Numbered from the stretch's first letter, positions 30,468 through 40,714 are shown. The stretch is 64,000 nucleotides of DNA from Ligilactobacillus saerimneri DSM 16049 (GCF_000423265.1 NZ_AUHQ01000001.1:1-64000); one strand, 5' to 3'. Notes: a model not told the origin generated them from the letters alone. A program made the numbers and translations.

Positions 30468-30895
30468 TGTTCGTCACCATTGTCCTCTGCAAAGATATTG
30501 TCAGGATCAACAACCTGTTCTTCTTTTTGGGAGATAACACCCTCGATATGCACGTTAACTGTTTGTAGCTTCAATCCAGTCATGAACAACACTTGTTGGA
30601 CAACTTTATCTTGAATTGCAACCGCTACTTTAGGAACAGAAACCCCATAATCTAAGAAGGCATAGAGGTCAACGATGATTCCATCAGCACTATTTTCTAG
30701 ATGAACACCCTTACTGTGTGACTTCCGTCCAAAAAACTCGGAAACATTATTAGCAAATGACCCCTGCATTGAATACACGCCTTCTACCTGGCTTGCAGCA
30801 ATCCCAATGATAATTTCAATAACCTCTGGTGCAATTCTAATTTGCCCCAAGTTAGGCTCTTTGTTTGCTAACAGAATACTATTATCTTCTGCCAT
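30464..30895 (-). CDS. Asp23/Gls24 family protein (YqhY type)
   Basis: 143 aa. The pattern IRIAPEVIEIIIGIAASQVE, then VDLYAFLDYGVSVPKVAVAI, then VNVHIEGV is the Asp23/Gls24 domain, with an acidic C-terminal tail. The YqhY branch is encoded with nusB and is linked to control of acetyl-CoA carboxylase in Bacillus. AGGAGGTTGG precedes the start. Confidence 0.92.
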   Translation of the reverse strand: MAEDNSILLANKEPNLGQIRIAPEVIEIIIGIAASQVEGVYSMQGSFANNVSEFFGRKSHSKGVHLENSADGIIVDLYAFLDYGVSVPKVAVAIQDKVVQQVLFMTGLKLQTVNVHIEGVISQKEEQVVDPDNIFAEDNGDEQ

Positions 30896-30925
30896 CGTTC
30901 CAACCTCCTATCGTGTTATCACACA

Positions 30926-31483
30926 TTAAGCACGTGAGATGTATGTCCCATCGCTGGTATTGATCTTAAGCACGTCCCCTTCGTTGATGAAGAATGGCAC
31001 TTGTGTTACCAAACCAGTTTCCATAGTTGCTGGCTTGGATCCACCAGAAGCTGTGTTCCCCTTAATAGTTGGTTCAGTTTCAGTAACTGTTAATTCAACT
31101 ACGTTTGGTAATTCAATCCCTAATGTTTCTGAACCAAACATGATTACAGAAACTTCCATGTTTTCCTTCAAGTACTTCAATTCATCTTGCATATTAACTG
31201 CTGGAATAGCAATTTGTTCATAAGTATTGGTATCCATGAAGACATAGCTATCCCCATCATTATAGAGGTATTGCATGCTCTTGGTATCAATTTGAGCTTG
31301 TTGTACTTTTTCACCAGCACGGAAAGTTTTTTCTTGAACAGCACCATTACGCAAGTTCTTCAACTTAGAACGCACAAATGCTGAACCTTTACCTGGCTTA
31401 ACGTGTAAGAATTCAATTACCCGCCACAATTGACCATCTACTTCGATCGTTAAGCCGTTTTTAAAATCATTTACAGAAATCAT
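30926..31483 (-). CDS. efp: elongation factor P
   Basis: 185 aa, three beta-barrel domains. The modification loop PGKGSAF carries Lys32, and the C-terminal [17 protein letters not shown] is the family signature. It relieves ribosome stalling at polyproline. AGGAGGAAGAAGTAT precedes the start. Confidence 0.97.
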   Translation of the reverse strand: MISVNDFKNGLTIEVDGQLWRVIEFLHVKPGKGSAFVRSKLKNLRNGAVQEKTFRAGEKVQQAQIDTKSMQYLYNDGDSYVFMDTNTYEQIAIPAVNMQDELKYLKENMEVSVIMFGSETLGIELPNVVELTVTETEPTIKGNTASGGSKPATMETGLVTQVPFFINEGDVLKINTSDGTYISRA

Positions 31484-31614
31484 ATACTTCTTCCTCCTAA
31501 AACAACGCTTAGCTTGATTTCGCTACAAGCTACACCCATTGTACTTAAATATATTCTCACATGTAGAACCGCCCTCGTCAAGTTAAAGTCCAGGACAAAT
31601 ACTTTCCCAAACGG

Positions 31615-32685
31615 TTATACTTCCGTATATGCCTTAGAAAAAGGGGTTAGATTTTCATGACCCGTAGGCGTAATCAAAATATCATCCTCGATCCGTACAC
31701 CACCGACACCTGGAACATAAATCCCTGGTTCAATCGTCACTACTTGTCCTGGCATCATCTGGTCTGCATATGATCGCCCAACGTTCGGCAACTCATGAAT
31801 TGACAATCCAATTCCATGGCCCATCCCATGATTAAAATACTCTCCATATCCTTTTTGTGCTATGTATTCTCGACCAATGGCATCCAATTCACGCCCAGTT
31901 ATCCCTGGCTTGATTGCTGCAATTGTTCGTTGATTAGCTTCAAGAACCGTTTCATAAATATCCTTGACCTGTGCATTAACTTGCTTACCTATACTAAATG
32001 TTCTAGTGACATCAGAAGTATAATCTTGATAATAATATCCAAAATCAAGCGTTATTAAATCACCATCACTTAATTTTTTATTGGTAAACGTCCCGTGAGG
32101 CCACGTAGTTCTTTCACCACTCGCAACAATCGTTTCAAAAGACCACTGACTTGCACCATTCATCTTCATGAAATAGTCTAATTCGGCTGCGACTTGTGCT
32201 TCGGTTTGCCCAGGATGAATTGTATCGAGGATATATTGATATCCTTTTCCTGCTAGGATACAACTTTGCTTGAGGAGCGCTACTTCGTCATCATCCTTAA
32301 AGGAACGCAAACGTTCAATCACACCTGTAAATGGAACAATATCACAGACAGCATTCTCATCCAAAAAATCATAGCTAGCATAATCAATGTTGCTTTCAAA
32401 AGCCATAGCAACTAGGTGTTTTTGGGCAGCAATTTTTAAAGCTGAGCCTAAATAATCGCGTGTGTTACAAAAACTCCACTCGGGATTATCTGTTTTAACT
32501 TGTTGTTCAAAACGACTATCCGTAATAATATATTGCTGGTTTTCTGTTACTAGTAATATCCCATCGTCGCCGGTAAAACCGCTAATATATTTAATGTTGG
32601 CCCTGTCTGTCACCAAAAAAGCATCAACCTTTAACCGTTGCATCTCTTGACGTAATGCAACAACACGTTTTGCGTTATATAACAT
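31615..32685 (-). CDS. Xaa-Pro aminopeptidase/dipeptidase, M24 family
   Basis: 356 aa. N-terminal creatinase-like domain and a C-terminal pita-bread fold with the metal ligands in LDFGYYYQDYTSDVTRTF (two Asp), HGMGHGIGLSIHE (His), TIEPGIYVPG (Glu) and RIEDDILI (Glu). It cleaves Xaa-Pro peptides, or related ones, in the cytoplasm. In Firmicutes this gene (yqhT/papA type) is regularly just upstream of efp. GGAGGGAAAGCT precedes the start. Confidence 0.93.
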   Translation of the reverse strand: MLYNAKRVVALRQEMQRLKVDAFLVTDRANIKYISGFTGDDGILLVTENQQYIITDSRFEQQVKTDNPEWSFCNTRDYLGSALKIAAQKHLVAMAFESNIDYASYDFLDENAVCDIVPFTGVIERLRSFKDDDEVALLKQSCILAGKGYQYILDTIHPGQTEAQVAAELDYFMKMNGASQWSFETIVASGERTTWPHGTFTNKKLSDGDLITLDFGYYYQDYTSDVTRTFSIGKQVNAQVKDIYETVLEANQRTIAAIKPGITGRELDAIGREYIAQKGYGEYFNHGMGHGIGLSIHELPNVGRSYADQMMPGQVVTIEPGIYVPGVGGVRIEDDILITPTGHENLTPFSKAYTEV

Positions 32686-32721
32686 AGCTTTCCCTCCTCA
32701 ATCGATATTTCAGTATGGAAA

Positions 32722-32752
32722 ATAAAAAGCTATGCTCATATGAACATAGCTT
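32722..32752 (-). terminator. terminator after rpmA
   Basis: AAGCTATG and CATAGCTT arms with TTCATATGAG between, followed by TTTTTATTTT on the minus strand. Confidence 0.85.
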
Positions 32753-32760
32753 ACTAATTA

Positions 32761-33045
32761 TTATTCAGCAACTGGGTAAACAGAAGCTTTGCGCTTAGAA
32801 CGACCCATACGTTCGAAACGAACAACGCCAGCAACCTTTGCGTAAAGAGTGTTATCCTTACCCATACCAACGTTTTCACCTGGGTAGATCTTAGTACCGC
32901 GTTGACGGTATAAGATTGAACCACCAGTTACTTCTTGACCATCAGCAACTTTTGAACCCAAATACTTAGGATTGGAGTCACGACCGTTAGTGGAAGAACC
33001 GCCACCCTTGTGCTTTGAGAAGAATTGTAAATCCATTTTTAACAT
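32761..33045 (-). CDS. rpmA: ribosomal protein L27
   Basis: 94 aa. It carries the Firmicutes-specific N-terminal extension MLKMDLQFF followed by [16 protein letters not shown]; the extension is removed by the cysteine protease Prp after the FF, exposing the tail that reaches into the peptidyl-transferase centre. The protease gene is immediately upstream. GGAGGTGAATTGAT precedes the start. Confidence 0.98.
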   Translation of the reverse strand: MLKMDLQFFSKHKGGGSSTNGRDSNPKYLGSKVADGQEVTGGSILYRQRGTKIYPGENVGMGKDNTLYAKVAGVVRFERMGRSKRKASVYPVAE

Positions 33046-33064
33046 ATCAATTCACCTCCGCATG

Positions 33065-33400
33065 TTAATTTTTTATCGTAATAAAATCTTTATATTGTTC
33101 TGCAGTGGTTTTAATGCCTAGTTTGAAAGATGCTAAAAGTAAGGCAACACGTTCATCCTGAGCCTGAGCGGCAGTCAGTTTAAACTTGATATCGCCACCA
33201 TCTTTCTGATTGGCATAATACTGCTGAAAATCACCGGGGTCGATCCCAGCCAACTCCTCAATACTATTAATCGTATTGATTGTTAGCATTGAAACGGCTG
33301 CACATACAATGTCTTGTCCATATGGACCTGACTCAGCGTGACCCCGCAATTGGAAGCCAGATAATTGCTTTTCATGGTAATAAAACTTAACCCGAATCAT
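33065..33400 (-). CDS. prp: ribosomal-processing cysteine protease Prp
   Basis: 111 aa. Family signature RGHAESGPYGQDIVCAAVS with the catalytic His and Cys. It removes the N-terminal extension of L27. Lies between rplU and rpmA as in nearly all Firmicutes. Start at the internal ATG with AAGGTG upstream. Confidence 0.96.
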   Translation of the reverse strand: MIRVKFYYHEKQLSGFQLRGHAESGPYGQDIVCAAVSMLTINTINSIEELAGIDPGDFQQYYANQKDGGDIKFKLTAAQAQDERVALLLASFKLGIKTTAEQYKDFITIKN

Positions 33401-33421
33401 TGCAATCACCTTGCCATTTCA

Positions 33422-33730
33422 TTAAGCATTGATCTTGTTAACAACCAACTTAGTGTATGGTTGACGGTGACCTTGCTTAGTGTGTGAGTGCTTCTTTGGC
33501 TTGTACTTGTAAGTTACAACCTTCTTAGCACGACCTTGCTTTTCAACAGTAGCTTCAACACTAGCACCTTCAACAACAGGAGTACCGATGACAGTCTTTT
33601 CACCGCCAACGAATACTACTTGGTCAAAAGTAACCTTGTCACCTGCGTTAGCATTAAGCTTTTCAACGTAGATAGTTTGGCCTTCTTCAACTTTAAGTTG
33701 CTTACCGCCAGTTTTAATAATTGCGTACAT
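33422..33730 (-). CDS. rplU: ribosomal protein L21
   Basis: 102 aa from [20 protein letters not shown] to KLVVNKINA, the same length and pattern as Bacillus L21 ([19 protein letters not shown]). First gene of rplU-prp-rpmA. GGAGGTGCAC lies just upstream of an ATG pair; the second is used here. Confidence 0.97.
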   Translation of the reverse strand: MYAIIKTGGKQLKVEEGQTIYVEKLNANAGDKVTFDQVVFVGGEKTVIGTPVVEGASVEATVEKQGRAKKVVTYKYKPKKHSHTKQGHRQPYTKLVVNKINA

Positions 33731-33850
33731 CATGTGCACCTCCTTATAATTGACTTAGACTCGCCGTAATTTAGTGGTCTCCTGATAACCAGAAGACACT
33801 TCAAACTTAAAACGTGCGGTTGCAGTTGTGGTATGCACAAATACAACGAT
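33731..33850 (-). promoter_or_regulatory. rplU 5' leader, likely L21 leader RNA
   Basis: About 115 nt between the promoter and rplU, with potential stems (for example GTGTCTTCTGG against CCAGAAGACAC on the other strand's reading). Lactobacillaceae usually have the L21-leader motif at this place. I place it by position, not by a covariance match. Confidence 0.45.
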
Positions 33851-33853
33851 AAT

Positions 33854-33882
33854 ATATTAGCAATTAAAACAATCCTTGTCAA
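33854..33882 (-). promoter_or_regulatory. promoter of rplU-prp-rpmA
   Basis: Minus-strand -35 TTGACA (33877-33882), 17-bp spacer, -10 TAATAT (33854-33859). Confidence 0.8.
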
Positions 33883-33934
33883 TGAATTTTATCGTGAATA
33901 TACCAATTAATATTGTCCTAATACCAGAAAATAA

Positions 33935-33963
33935 TTGACATTGTTTAACCAAGCCAATATAAT
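33935..33963 (+). promoter_or_regulatory. consensus promoter of the tRNA-Arg gene
   Basis: -35 TTGACA (33935-33940), 17-bp spacer, -10 TATAAT (33958-33963), a perfect sigma-A match that starts a few bases before the tRNA. Confidence 0.9.
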
Positions 33964-33976
33964 AATATCTGTTGTT

Positions 33977-34050
33977 GGTTCGGTAGCTCAGCTGGATAGA
34001 GCAACGGTCTTCTAAACCGTAGGTCGAGAGTTCGAATCTCTCCCGAATCA
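33977..34050 (+). tRNA. tRNA-Arg (anticodon UCU)
   Basis: 74 nt. Acceptor GGTTCGG pairs with CCGAATC (one G-U), D arm TAGCTCAGCTGGATAGAG, anticodon stem ACGGT/ACCGT with loop CTTCTAA (anticodon TCT), T arm GAGAGTTCGAATCTCTC. The CCA end is not encoded. Confidence 0.97.
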
Positions 34051-34064
34051 CTTGTTTTATTTTG

Positions 34065-34107
34065 AGCCTTAGAGAAAGATGTTTAGCATTTTCTCTAAGG
34101 CTTTTTT
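34065..34107 (+). terminator. terminator after tRNA-Arg
   Basis: AGCCTTAGAGAAA pairs with TTTCTCTAAGGCT, followed by TTTTTT. Confidence 0.9.
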
Positions 34108-34156
34108 ATATTTGCGTGGTTGGTCAATCCATCAAAGATTCTTTCTTTTTATACCT

Positions 34157-34955
34157 ATATACAATAATTATCATGACAATTAAATAGGTCACTGATATTG
34201 ATTAAACTACAATCAATACCGTATTCCCCACCCGTAAGCAACCGATCATTATTTTTTAGGATCAACTGCATAAACCAATCTGGGCTTATATGGCTACCTA
34301 TGGGAATCAAGCTCCCCATCGTATTGTACAAAGCATGAACAGTAAAGCTAGCCCAGATGGTTTTTCTTTGATATATATAGTATTTAGAAGCATCCCCATT
34401 ACTGTTCCAGCAATGACGAGTTGAATTGCACTTATCCAGTCCAAACTACCATTCATTAGGTGCACTGCTCCAAATATAAGCGCTGAGCCCCACAACCCTA
34501 CTTTCAAGTTATAGTGCTTAGTAAGCTGTGTGAAAATCCCCCCGAAAAACCACTTCTTCAATCAACGGTGCAATGATTACCGCGCCTAACAACGATGCCC
34601 CGTTTTGAGCTAACAGATATCTATCTATTTTTGGAAAAACAAATCGTACTCCTAGTAACAAAAAACCTCCGTAAGATAATCCGAGTAGTAGCCCCGCATA
34701 GCCAAAGTAATCTTTTCGGAAAGCGGGAGGAATTTTAATTGTCTGAAACTCATCATGATACAGCCTTTTTTTCAAAAAGACAAAACCAGGCCAAAAAATC
34801 ATAAATTCAATGAGTGGAGCTAAAAAATAGTGCATTGGTAATACCCAGCGGTTAACCTCCCAGGATTGTAACCAAACTCCACCGACTACTATGCTCAAAA
34901 TAGTTAATAACAAAATCGCTCCAATATCTCTTATCGATAACCATAATCTTTTCAT
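34157..34955 (-). pseudogene. CPBP-family intramembrane protease, two frameshifts
   Basis: A CPBP (Abi/CAAX protease) gene broken in two simple repeats. The first part (MKRLWLSIRDIGAILLLTIL to APLIEEVVFRG) carries the EExxxR motif and runs into a stop unless one G is removed from the six-G run at 34538-34543; then it continues IFTQLTKHYNLKVG, ALIFGAVHL. A second shift in the TA run at 34371-34379 (one TA unit too many) is needed to read into WASFTVHALYN. Such proteases act in bacteriocin self-immunity or membrane protein processing. GGAGGGTAAAA precedes the start. Confidence 0.8.
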
Positions 34956-35032
34956 TTTTACCCTCCTTCTGATATTCTTTCTTCTTTCAGGATACTCTTT
35001 TTCAAAAATTCAGGTAAGAAGTTTCATAACAC

Positions 35033-35075
35033 AAAAAAGCTTTAAGCAAGGAAAGGTTATCCCCGCTTAAAGCTT
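35033..35075 (-). terminator. terminator after pnuC
   Basis: AGCTTTAAGC and GCTTAAAGCT arms, followed by TTTTTTG on the minus strand. Confidence 0.85.
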
Positions 35076-35099
35076 CTCTATTATCTACTTAATAAATTA

Positions 35100-35843
35100 C
35101 TATATTTCCTTCAAACCAGCTTTTTTCCGGCCCCGGTTGAACCATGGGGACACAGTGAAGGCTAAAATATCGTTGGCAACATAGATTAAAGAATTGATTG
35201 CCATCGCTAATGTAGCATCTCCTTGGGCAAATGTCACACCCCATAGAATCAATTGAAAAATCCCCGAAGCTAACCACCAAAAATATTGGTTACTGTAACG
35301 CAAGAAACACATGATACCGGCAGTCAAGGAAATTGCGAAGCTAATCGCATCAATCCATGGACGAGGATCATTAGTATAGTGCCCAATTAAGAAACCTGAA
35401 ACAACATATACGATTACTGTACCGATAATTGCAACCAACCATTCTTTTCCGCCGAACTTCCGTAAATTATTCTTAGTATCATCATTCCATGAATTAATCG
35501 CAATGATAACTGGTAAGTCTAAGGTGATAATGTAGGCAACTTGTTCAAAAATTGCAAGATAGTTTTTGGCTGCCCAGCTGGCATAGATGAAACATGCTGC
35601 AGAAATTAATCCTAACCAGCCATTAATTGCCTTAGTAGCATTAATGGCTAGCACACAAGCTGTCCCTAACATCGTCCCAATAAATGTAATTACAGTTACT
35701 GTGGTAAACGGTTGGCTAACCAATAATGCCAACTGAAATCCAAAAGCAAAAAACCATAGCATGTAGTTTTGGACTGGCCATCCCTTTAACTGATTCCAAA
35801 GCCACACGAAATAATTTTCTTGAATATTACGCTCACTTTTCAC
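35100..35843 (-). CDS. pnuC: PnuC-family nicotinamide riboside/mononucleotide transporter
   Basis: 247 aa with seven to eight membrane helices; the motifs WLGLISAACFIYASW, LDLPVIIAINSW and SNQYFWWLASGIFQLILW with many Trp/Asn in helices are typical of PnuC. It imports an NAD precursor by facilitated diffusion. GTG start with AGAGGTTG upstream. Its promoter carries two 14-bp direct repeats 31 bp apart, which suggests control by an NAD-linked repressor. Confidence 0.88.
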   Translation of the reverse strand: MKSERNIQENYFVWLWNQLKGWPVQNYMLWFFAFGFQLALLVSQPFTTVTVITFIGTMLGTACVLAINATKAINGWLGLISAACFIYASWAAKNYLAIFEQVAYIITLDLPVIIAINSWNDDTKNNLRKFGGKEWLVAIIGTVIVYVVSGFLIGHYTNDPRPWIDAISFAISLTAGIMCFLRYSNQYFWWLASGIFQLILWGVTFAQGDATLAMAINSLIYVANDILAFTVSPWFNRGRKKAGLKEI

Positions 35844-35880
35844 AAGTAATCAACCTCTCTCTCCAAAATATGACTTACCT

Positions 35881-35930
35881 ATAATAACACTATATATAGC
35901 ATTGTCAATACGAAAAAACACTATATATTG
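35881..35930 (-). promoter_or_regulatory. pnuC promoter with two AACACTATATATWG repeats
   Basis: Minus-strand -35 TTGACA (35903-35908), 16-bp spacer, -10 TATTAT (35881-35886). AACACTATATATAG (35886-35899) lies in the spacer and AACACTATATATTG (35917-35930) upstream of the -35, three helical turns apart. Confidence 0.65.
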
Positions 35931-35940
35931 TTGATTAGCA

Positions 35941-35986
35941 AAAAATGACGGTCTAATCTAAAACCGTTAGATCAGTCCCGTCATTA
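35941..35986 (-). terminator. terminator after dnaJ
   Basis: AATGACGG and CCGTCATT outer arms with an inner TCTAA/TTAGA stem, followed by TTTT on the minus strand. Confidence 0.85.
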
Positions 35987-35994
35987 AATATCAT

Positions 35995-37125
35995 TTATAA
36001 ATTCTTTAGTCGGTCAAAAAAAGAACCCTTTTCATTTGCTGGCTTAAAACCAGAAGCTTCAGCAAAAGCCTTTAATGCTAACTTTTGCTTCTTATTTAGT
36101 TTCTTTGGTGTCTCAATCGTTACAGTAACTTTTTCATCACCGTTCCCTTTACCACGCAAACGTGGAGCTCCTTTTCCACGCAGTCTGAATACAGTTCCTG
36201 TCTGTGTCCCCGCAGGGATCTTCATATCGACATCACCATGGACGGTTTTAACTCGAATCTCGTCCCCCAGAGCAGCCTGCACGAAACTGATTGGCTGTTC
36301 ATAGTAAATATCGGCACCGTCCCGTTCGAAAATCTTGCTTGGTTCAACCACGAAGATAATATAAAGATCACCATAAGGACCACCATTAATTCCTGCTTCA
36401 CCTTGACCTTGTAACCGCATCTGGTTACCGTTCTCAATCCCAGCAGGAATAGTAACTTCAACTTCATGTTGTTCGGAAACGTGTCCAACCCCATGACAAA
36501 CTTCACATTTTTCTTTGATCTCTTTACCAGTACCATGACAAACATCACATTCCTGTTGTGTCATCACCCGTCCCAATGGTGTTTGCCGTTGTACTTGAAT
36601 AAAGCCACGACCACCACACTTAGAACATGTGACAGGTGAAGTACCTGCCTTAGCGCCTGAACCATGGCAAGTTTTACACTCCGCTTGGCGGCTATACTTG
36701 ATAGTTTCTTTTTTACCAAAGATAGCTTCTTCAAACTTTAAATTCAAAGTATATTGGAGATCACGTCCCTGTCGTGGTGCTGTTCGTGATTGCGTCCGGC
36801 CACCACCAAAGAATGAGCTAAAGATGTCACCCATATCGCCAAAACCACCAAAGCCGTCAAAACCACCAGCATTGCCGTAGCCACCGGCACCGCCGAAGCC
36901 TTGACCACCAGTAGAACCGAACTGGTCATACTGAGCTTTCTTTTGCGGATCCTTGAGAATATCATAAGCATCATTAACCTGCTTAAACTTTTCTTCTGCC
37001 CCTGCCTCATGGTTAAGATCAGGGTGGTACTTTTTAGATAAGTGCCGATATGCTTTCTTAATATCTGCATCAGACGCATCTTTAGAAACGCCCAAAACTT
37101 TATATGGATCAATCTGTTCTGCCAT
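35995..37125 (-). CDS. dnaJ: chaperone DnaJ
   Basis: 376 aa. J domain with HPD at residues 34-36, Gly/Phe-rich linker (about 75-120), four zinc repeats ([32 protein letters not shown]) and a C-terminal substrate-binding domain. It stimulates DnaK ATPase. Last gene of hrcA-grpE-dnaK-dnaJ; TGGAGGG precedes the start. Confidence 0.98.
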   Translation of the reverse strand: MAEQIDPYKVLGVSKDASDADIKKAYRHLSKKYHPDLNHEAGAEEKFKQVNDAYDILKDPQKKAQYDQFGSTGGQGFGGAGGYGNAGGFDGFGGFGDMGDIFSSFFGGGRTQSRTAPRQGRDLQYTLNLKFEEAIFGKKETIKYSRQAECKTCHGSGAKAGTSPVTCSKCGGRGFIQVQRQTPLGRVMTQQECDVCHGTGKEIKEKCEVCHGVGHVSEQHEVEVTIPAGIENGNQMRLQGQGEAGINGGPYGDLYIIFVVEPSKIFERDGADIYYEQPISFVQAALGDEIRVKTVHGDVDMKIPAGTQTGTVFRLRGKGAPRLRGKGNGDEKVTVTIETPKKLNKKQKLALKAFAEASGFKPANEKGSFFDRLKNL

Positions 37126-37182
37126 AATTACCCTCCAACCTTACGGACAAAATACTATCAAAAGACTAGCATATTTAAAAAT

Positions 37183-37216
37183 AAAAAGTCAAAGCCCACC
37201 GACTGGCCTTGACTTT
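37183..37216 (-). terminator. terminator after dnaK
   Basis: AAAGTCAAGGCC and GGGCTTTGACTTT arms, followed by TTATTTTT on the minus strand. It probably sets dnaJ below dnaK. Confidence 0.8.
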
Positions 37217-37238
37217 CTATCAATAATTATTTAACTAA

Positions 37239-39077
37239 TTACTTTTTGTCGTCTGGGTTAACTTCTTTGAAATCACCATCAACAGTATTGTCATCATTAT
37301 TTGTTGTGTTATTACCGTTAGCTTGTGCATCATTTTGTGCTTGTTGAGCTTGTTGGTATAACTTGACGGAGAGTTCTTGAATGACGTTGTTCAATTCGTC
37401 TTTCTTCGTCTTCATTGCTTCAAGATCATTAGCTTCTTGAGCCTTCTTCAACGCATCACGTGCATCTTCGGCCTTCTTAACTTCATCAGCTGAAACTTTG
37501 CCATCCAATTCCTTGAGCGTCTTTTCAGTGGTGAAGAGCAATTGATCTACTTCGTTGCGCAAATCAACTTCTTCCTTGCGCTTCTTGTCAGAAGCTTCGT
37601 TTTCCTTAGCTTCTTTTACCATCCGTTCAATTTCTTCATCTGAAAGACCTGAGGAACTCTTGATAGTGATCTTTTGTTCCTTATTAGTGCCCATATCCTT
37701 AGCTGATACATTAACAATACCATTCTTATCAATATCAAATGTTACTTGAATTTGTGGCACACCACGTGGTGCAGGTGGAATATCCGTTAATTGGAACCGA
37801 CCCAAAGTCTTGTTATCAGCAGCCATTGGCCGTTCACCTTGGAGAACGTGAATATCTACAGCAGGTTGGTTGTCAGCTGCAGTAGAGAACACTTGGCTCT
37901 TAGAAGTTGGGATAGTGGTATTCCGGTCAATCAACTTAGTGAAGACACCACCCATTGTTTCGATCCCTAATGACAATGGTGTAACATCCAACAAGACAAC
38001 GTCTTTAACATCACCAGTAATCACACCACCTTGAATAGCAGCCCCTAAAGCTACGGCTTCATCAGGGTTGATTGAGTGGTTAGGTTCCTTACCCATTAAG
38101 TTCTTAACCATTTCTTGAACAGCAGGAATCCGAGTTGAACCACCATTCAAAATCACTTCATCAATATCAGAAGCAGATAAGCCCGCATCACTTAATGCGT
38201 TCATAACTGGTGCCTTAGTCCGTTCAACTAAGTCAGCAGTTAATTCATTGAACTTAGCCCGAGTTAAAGTAGTCTCTAAGTGCAATGGTCCATTAGCACC
38301 AGCAGTGATAAATGGTAGTGAGATTTGTGCTGATTGAATCCCAGAAAGATCCTTCTTTGCCTTTTCAGCTGCATCCTTCAACCGTTGCATTGCCATCTTA
38401 TCTTGAGAAAGATCAATACCATTATCACGCTTAAATTCAGCAACTAACCAATCAATAATTGCTTGGTCAAAGTCATTCCCACCAAGGTGAGTATCCCCGT
38501 TAGTAGACAATACTTGGAACACACCGTCCCCTAATTCAAGAATAGAAACGTCAAAAGTACCCCCACCAAGGTCATAAACTAAAATCTTTTCATCTTTATC
38601 TTGCTTATCCAAACCATAAGCCAAAGAAGCTGCAGTTGGTTCGTTAATGATCCGCTTAACATCTAAGCCGGCAATCTTCCCAGCATCCTTAGTTGCTTGC
38701 CGTTGAGCATCATTAAAGTAAGCTGGAACAGTAATAACAGCTTCAGTAACTTTTTCACCCAAATATGATTCTGCATAATCCTTAATGTATTGTAAAATCA
38801 TTGCAGAAATTTCTTGCGGAGTATAATCTTTACCAGCCACATTCACTTTGTAGCCTGCTTCACCCATGTGACTCTTAATGGATGAAACTGTATCAGGGTT
38901 AGTGATAGCTTGCCGCTTAGCCACTTCCCCTACTTGGTGTTCACCATTCTTGAAAGAAACAACGGAAGGAGTAGTCCGATTTCCTTCTGGGTTAGTAATA
39001 ATTTTTGGATCCTTACCTTCAAGGACAGCCACTGCAGAGTTAGTTGTCCCTAAGTCAATACCAATAATCTTTGACAT
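37239..39077 (-). CDS. dnaK: chaperone DnaK (Hsp70)
   Basis: 612 aa. ATPase domain with [35 protein letters not shown] and [11 protein letters not shown], substrate-binding domain from about residue 390, helical lid and a Gln/Asn-rich C-terminal tail. Lacks the 24-residue insert typical of Gram-negative DnaK, as expected. AGAGAGGTAG precedes the start. Confidence 0.98.
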   Translation of the reverse strand: MSKIIGIDLGTTNSAVAVLEGKDPKIITNPEGNRTTPSVVSFKNGEHQVGEVAKRQAITNPDTVSSIKSHMGEAGYKVNVAGKDYTPQEISAMILQYIKDYAESYLGEKVTEAVITVPAYFNDAQRQATKDAGKIAGLDVKRIINEPTAASLAYGLDKQDKDEKILVYDLGGGTFDVSILELGDGVFQVLSTNGDTHLGGNDFDQAIIDWLVAEFKRDNGIDLSQDKMAMQRLKDAAEKAKKDLSGIQSAQISLPFITAGANGPLHLETTLTRAKFNELTADLVERTKAPVMNALSDAGLSASDIDEVILNGGSTRIPAVQEMVKNLMGKEPNHSINPDEAVALGAAIQGGVITGDVKDVVLLDVTPLSLGIETMGGVFTKLIDRNTTIPTSKSQVFSTAADNQPAVDIHVLQGERPMAADNKTLGRFQLTDIPPAPRGVPQIQVTFDIDKNGIVNVSAKDMGTNKEQKITIKSSSGLSDEEIERMVKEAKENEASDKKRKEEVDLRNEVDQLLFTTEKTLKELDGKVSADEVKKAEDARDALKKAQEANDLEAMKTKKDELNNVIQELSVKLYQQAQQAQNDAQANGNNTTNNDDNTVDGDFKEVNPDDKK

Positions 39078-39100
39078 ATGCTTTCTACCTCTCTCGTAAT

Positions 39101-39649
39101 TTATTGTGCCACAACAACCATTGCTGGTCTCAATACGCGGTCTCTCAGTAAGTAACCTTCTTGATACACTTCAATGACATGATCTTTTTGATCTTCATTT
39201 TCAGCCGGAACAGTTTTAACTGCCTGGTGAATTTGTGGATCAAAAGGTTGATTCAAGGCATCAATTTGAGTGATTTTATTATCTTTCAATGCCTTCTCTA
39301 AATCTTTTGCTACCAACTCAATCCCATGCTTAAGTTGGCGCGAAGCATCGTCATCTGCTTCAGTTAAAAGTGCACGTTGCAAGTTATCAACCACAGGAAG
39401 AATATCCCGTGCTAGTGATTGACCCTCGTATCTAAGCAACTGTTCTTGCTCTTTTTTGAAACGCCGGGTCATATTTTGAATCTCCGCAGCTGCACGCAGA
39501 TACTTATTTTCTAGTTCTTCATTCTTTTGCTTCAATTCTGCTAACAGTTTTGCAGTATCATCTTGCTCTTTCTGTGCAGCAGTAGCAGTTTCTTTTTTAT
39601 CATCAACTGTTGTTTCCACTGATTCAGCTTGCTTATCTTTCTCAGTCAA
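39101..39649 (-). CDS. grpE: nucleotide exchange factor GrpE
   Basis: 182 aa. Acidic N-terminus, long coiled coil ([20 protein letters not shown]) and the beta domain ([20 protein letters not shown]). It releases ADP from DnaK. TTG start with GGGGTGTTGG upstream. Confidence 0.97.
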   Translation of the reverse strand: MTEKDKQAESVETTVDDKKETATAAQKEQDDTAKLLAELKQKNEELENKYLRAAAEIQNMTRRFKKEQEQLLRYEGQSLARDILPVVDNLQRALLTEADDDASRQLKHGIELVAKDLEKALKDNKITQIDALNQPFDPQIHQAVKTVPAENEDQKDHVIEVYQEGYLLRDRVLRPAMVVVAQ

Positions 39650-39664
39650 ACCAACACCCCTTTT

Positions 39665-40699
39665 CTAACTATCAAGATTACGATAATAATCGATCAAGCG
39701 TTGGGTCAATTCCTGTCTGAACACTCCTAATAAACCAATCAACTTCGAGTATGGCATATTAGTTGGTCCCAATAACGCAATGATCCCTTGCCCATGATTT
39801 TCAATATTGTAATGAGCAGAAATTAAACTATAATTCCCTGGTTGGTTCTGTAGCTCGTTGCCAAACTTGACAGTAATATCATTCGGTCCAACATCACCTA
39901 ACAAAGCACTGATATCTTGCGAATGATCAACTAGTGAATATAATGCTTTGACCTGATCAACATTATCACTATCAATAAAGTTCAATAAGTTCATCTTGCC
40001 ACCAACATAAAATTGACTTTGGAGCGACTTATCCAAAGCCCGACCAAATACATCAAGAAAGCCTTCTGGTTGCCGCAGATACTTGGTCAGCAAAACGATA
40101 CTCTCTTGTAAGCGGTCAGCAATTTGACTAAGTGGATAGCCAACTACCTGGTCATTAATAATTCTTATCACTGGTTCCAAAACCTCCCCAGTGATACCTT
40201 CAGGTAAGGAGAAAATCTGACTTTCCACCGAACCATCACTCGTGACCAAAATCACCATTACCTGTTGCTCACCAAAAGGAACCATCCGAAAGCCCTCCAA
40301 ACGGACTTCCTTTGAGTCAGGCTTCAATGAGATAGCAGTATAATTAGTAATCTCAGATAAAACACGAGCCGAAGTAGCAACAATCTCGTCCACCTTTTGA
40401 AATTCACTTCCAAACGATGCTCTAATCCCTTGAATATCCTCTTTGTTAATCTTTTCTGGCTTAACCAGGTGATCAACATAGAAGCGATACCCTTTTAAAG
40501 ATGGATAACGACCAGAACTAGAATGTTCTTTGATTAAGTATCCTAATTTTTCTAAAGTCGCCATCTCATTACGAATAGTCGCTGAACTTACATGAACTGG
40601 TAATTGATTCTGCAACGTCTTTGAGCCAATAGGCTGACCTGCACTTGTGTAATCTCGAATTATTGCTTCCAAAATTAACAACTGCCGTTTCGTTAACAT
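39665..40699 (-). CDS. hrcA: heat-inducible transcription repressor HrcA
   Basis: 344 aa. N-terminal winged helix (LTKRQLLILEAIIRDYTSAG, VSSATIRNEMATLEKLGYL), then the GAF-like domain (DSKEVRLEGFRMV, GVFRQELTQRLIDYYR at the end). Represses the operon through CIRCE elements and is stabilised by GroEL. The start is the last ATG of a run, with GAGGTG upstream. Confidence 0.97.
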   Translation of the reverse strand: MLTKRQLLILEAIIRDYTSAGQPIGSKTLQNQLPVHVSSATIRNEMATLEKLGYLIKEHSSSGRYPSLKGYRFYVDHLVKPEKINKEDIQGIRASFGSEFQKVDEIVATSARVLSEITNYTAISLKPDSKEVRLEGFRMVPFGEQQVMVILVTSDGSVESQIFSLPEGITGEVLEPVIRIINDQVVGYPLSQIADRLQESIVLLTKYLRQPEGFLDVFGRALDKSLQSQFYVGGKMNLLNFIDSDNVDQVKALYSLVDHSQDISALLGDVGPNDITVKFGNELQNQPGNYSLISAHYNIENHGQGIIALLGPTNMPYSKLIGLLGVFRQELTQRLIDYYRNLDS

Positions 40700-40714
40700 C
40701 ATCATCACCTCTTT

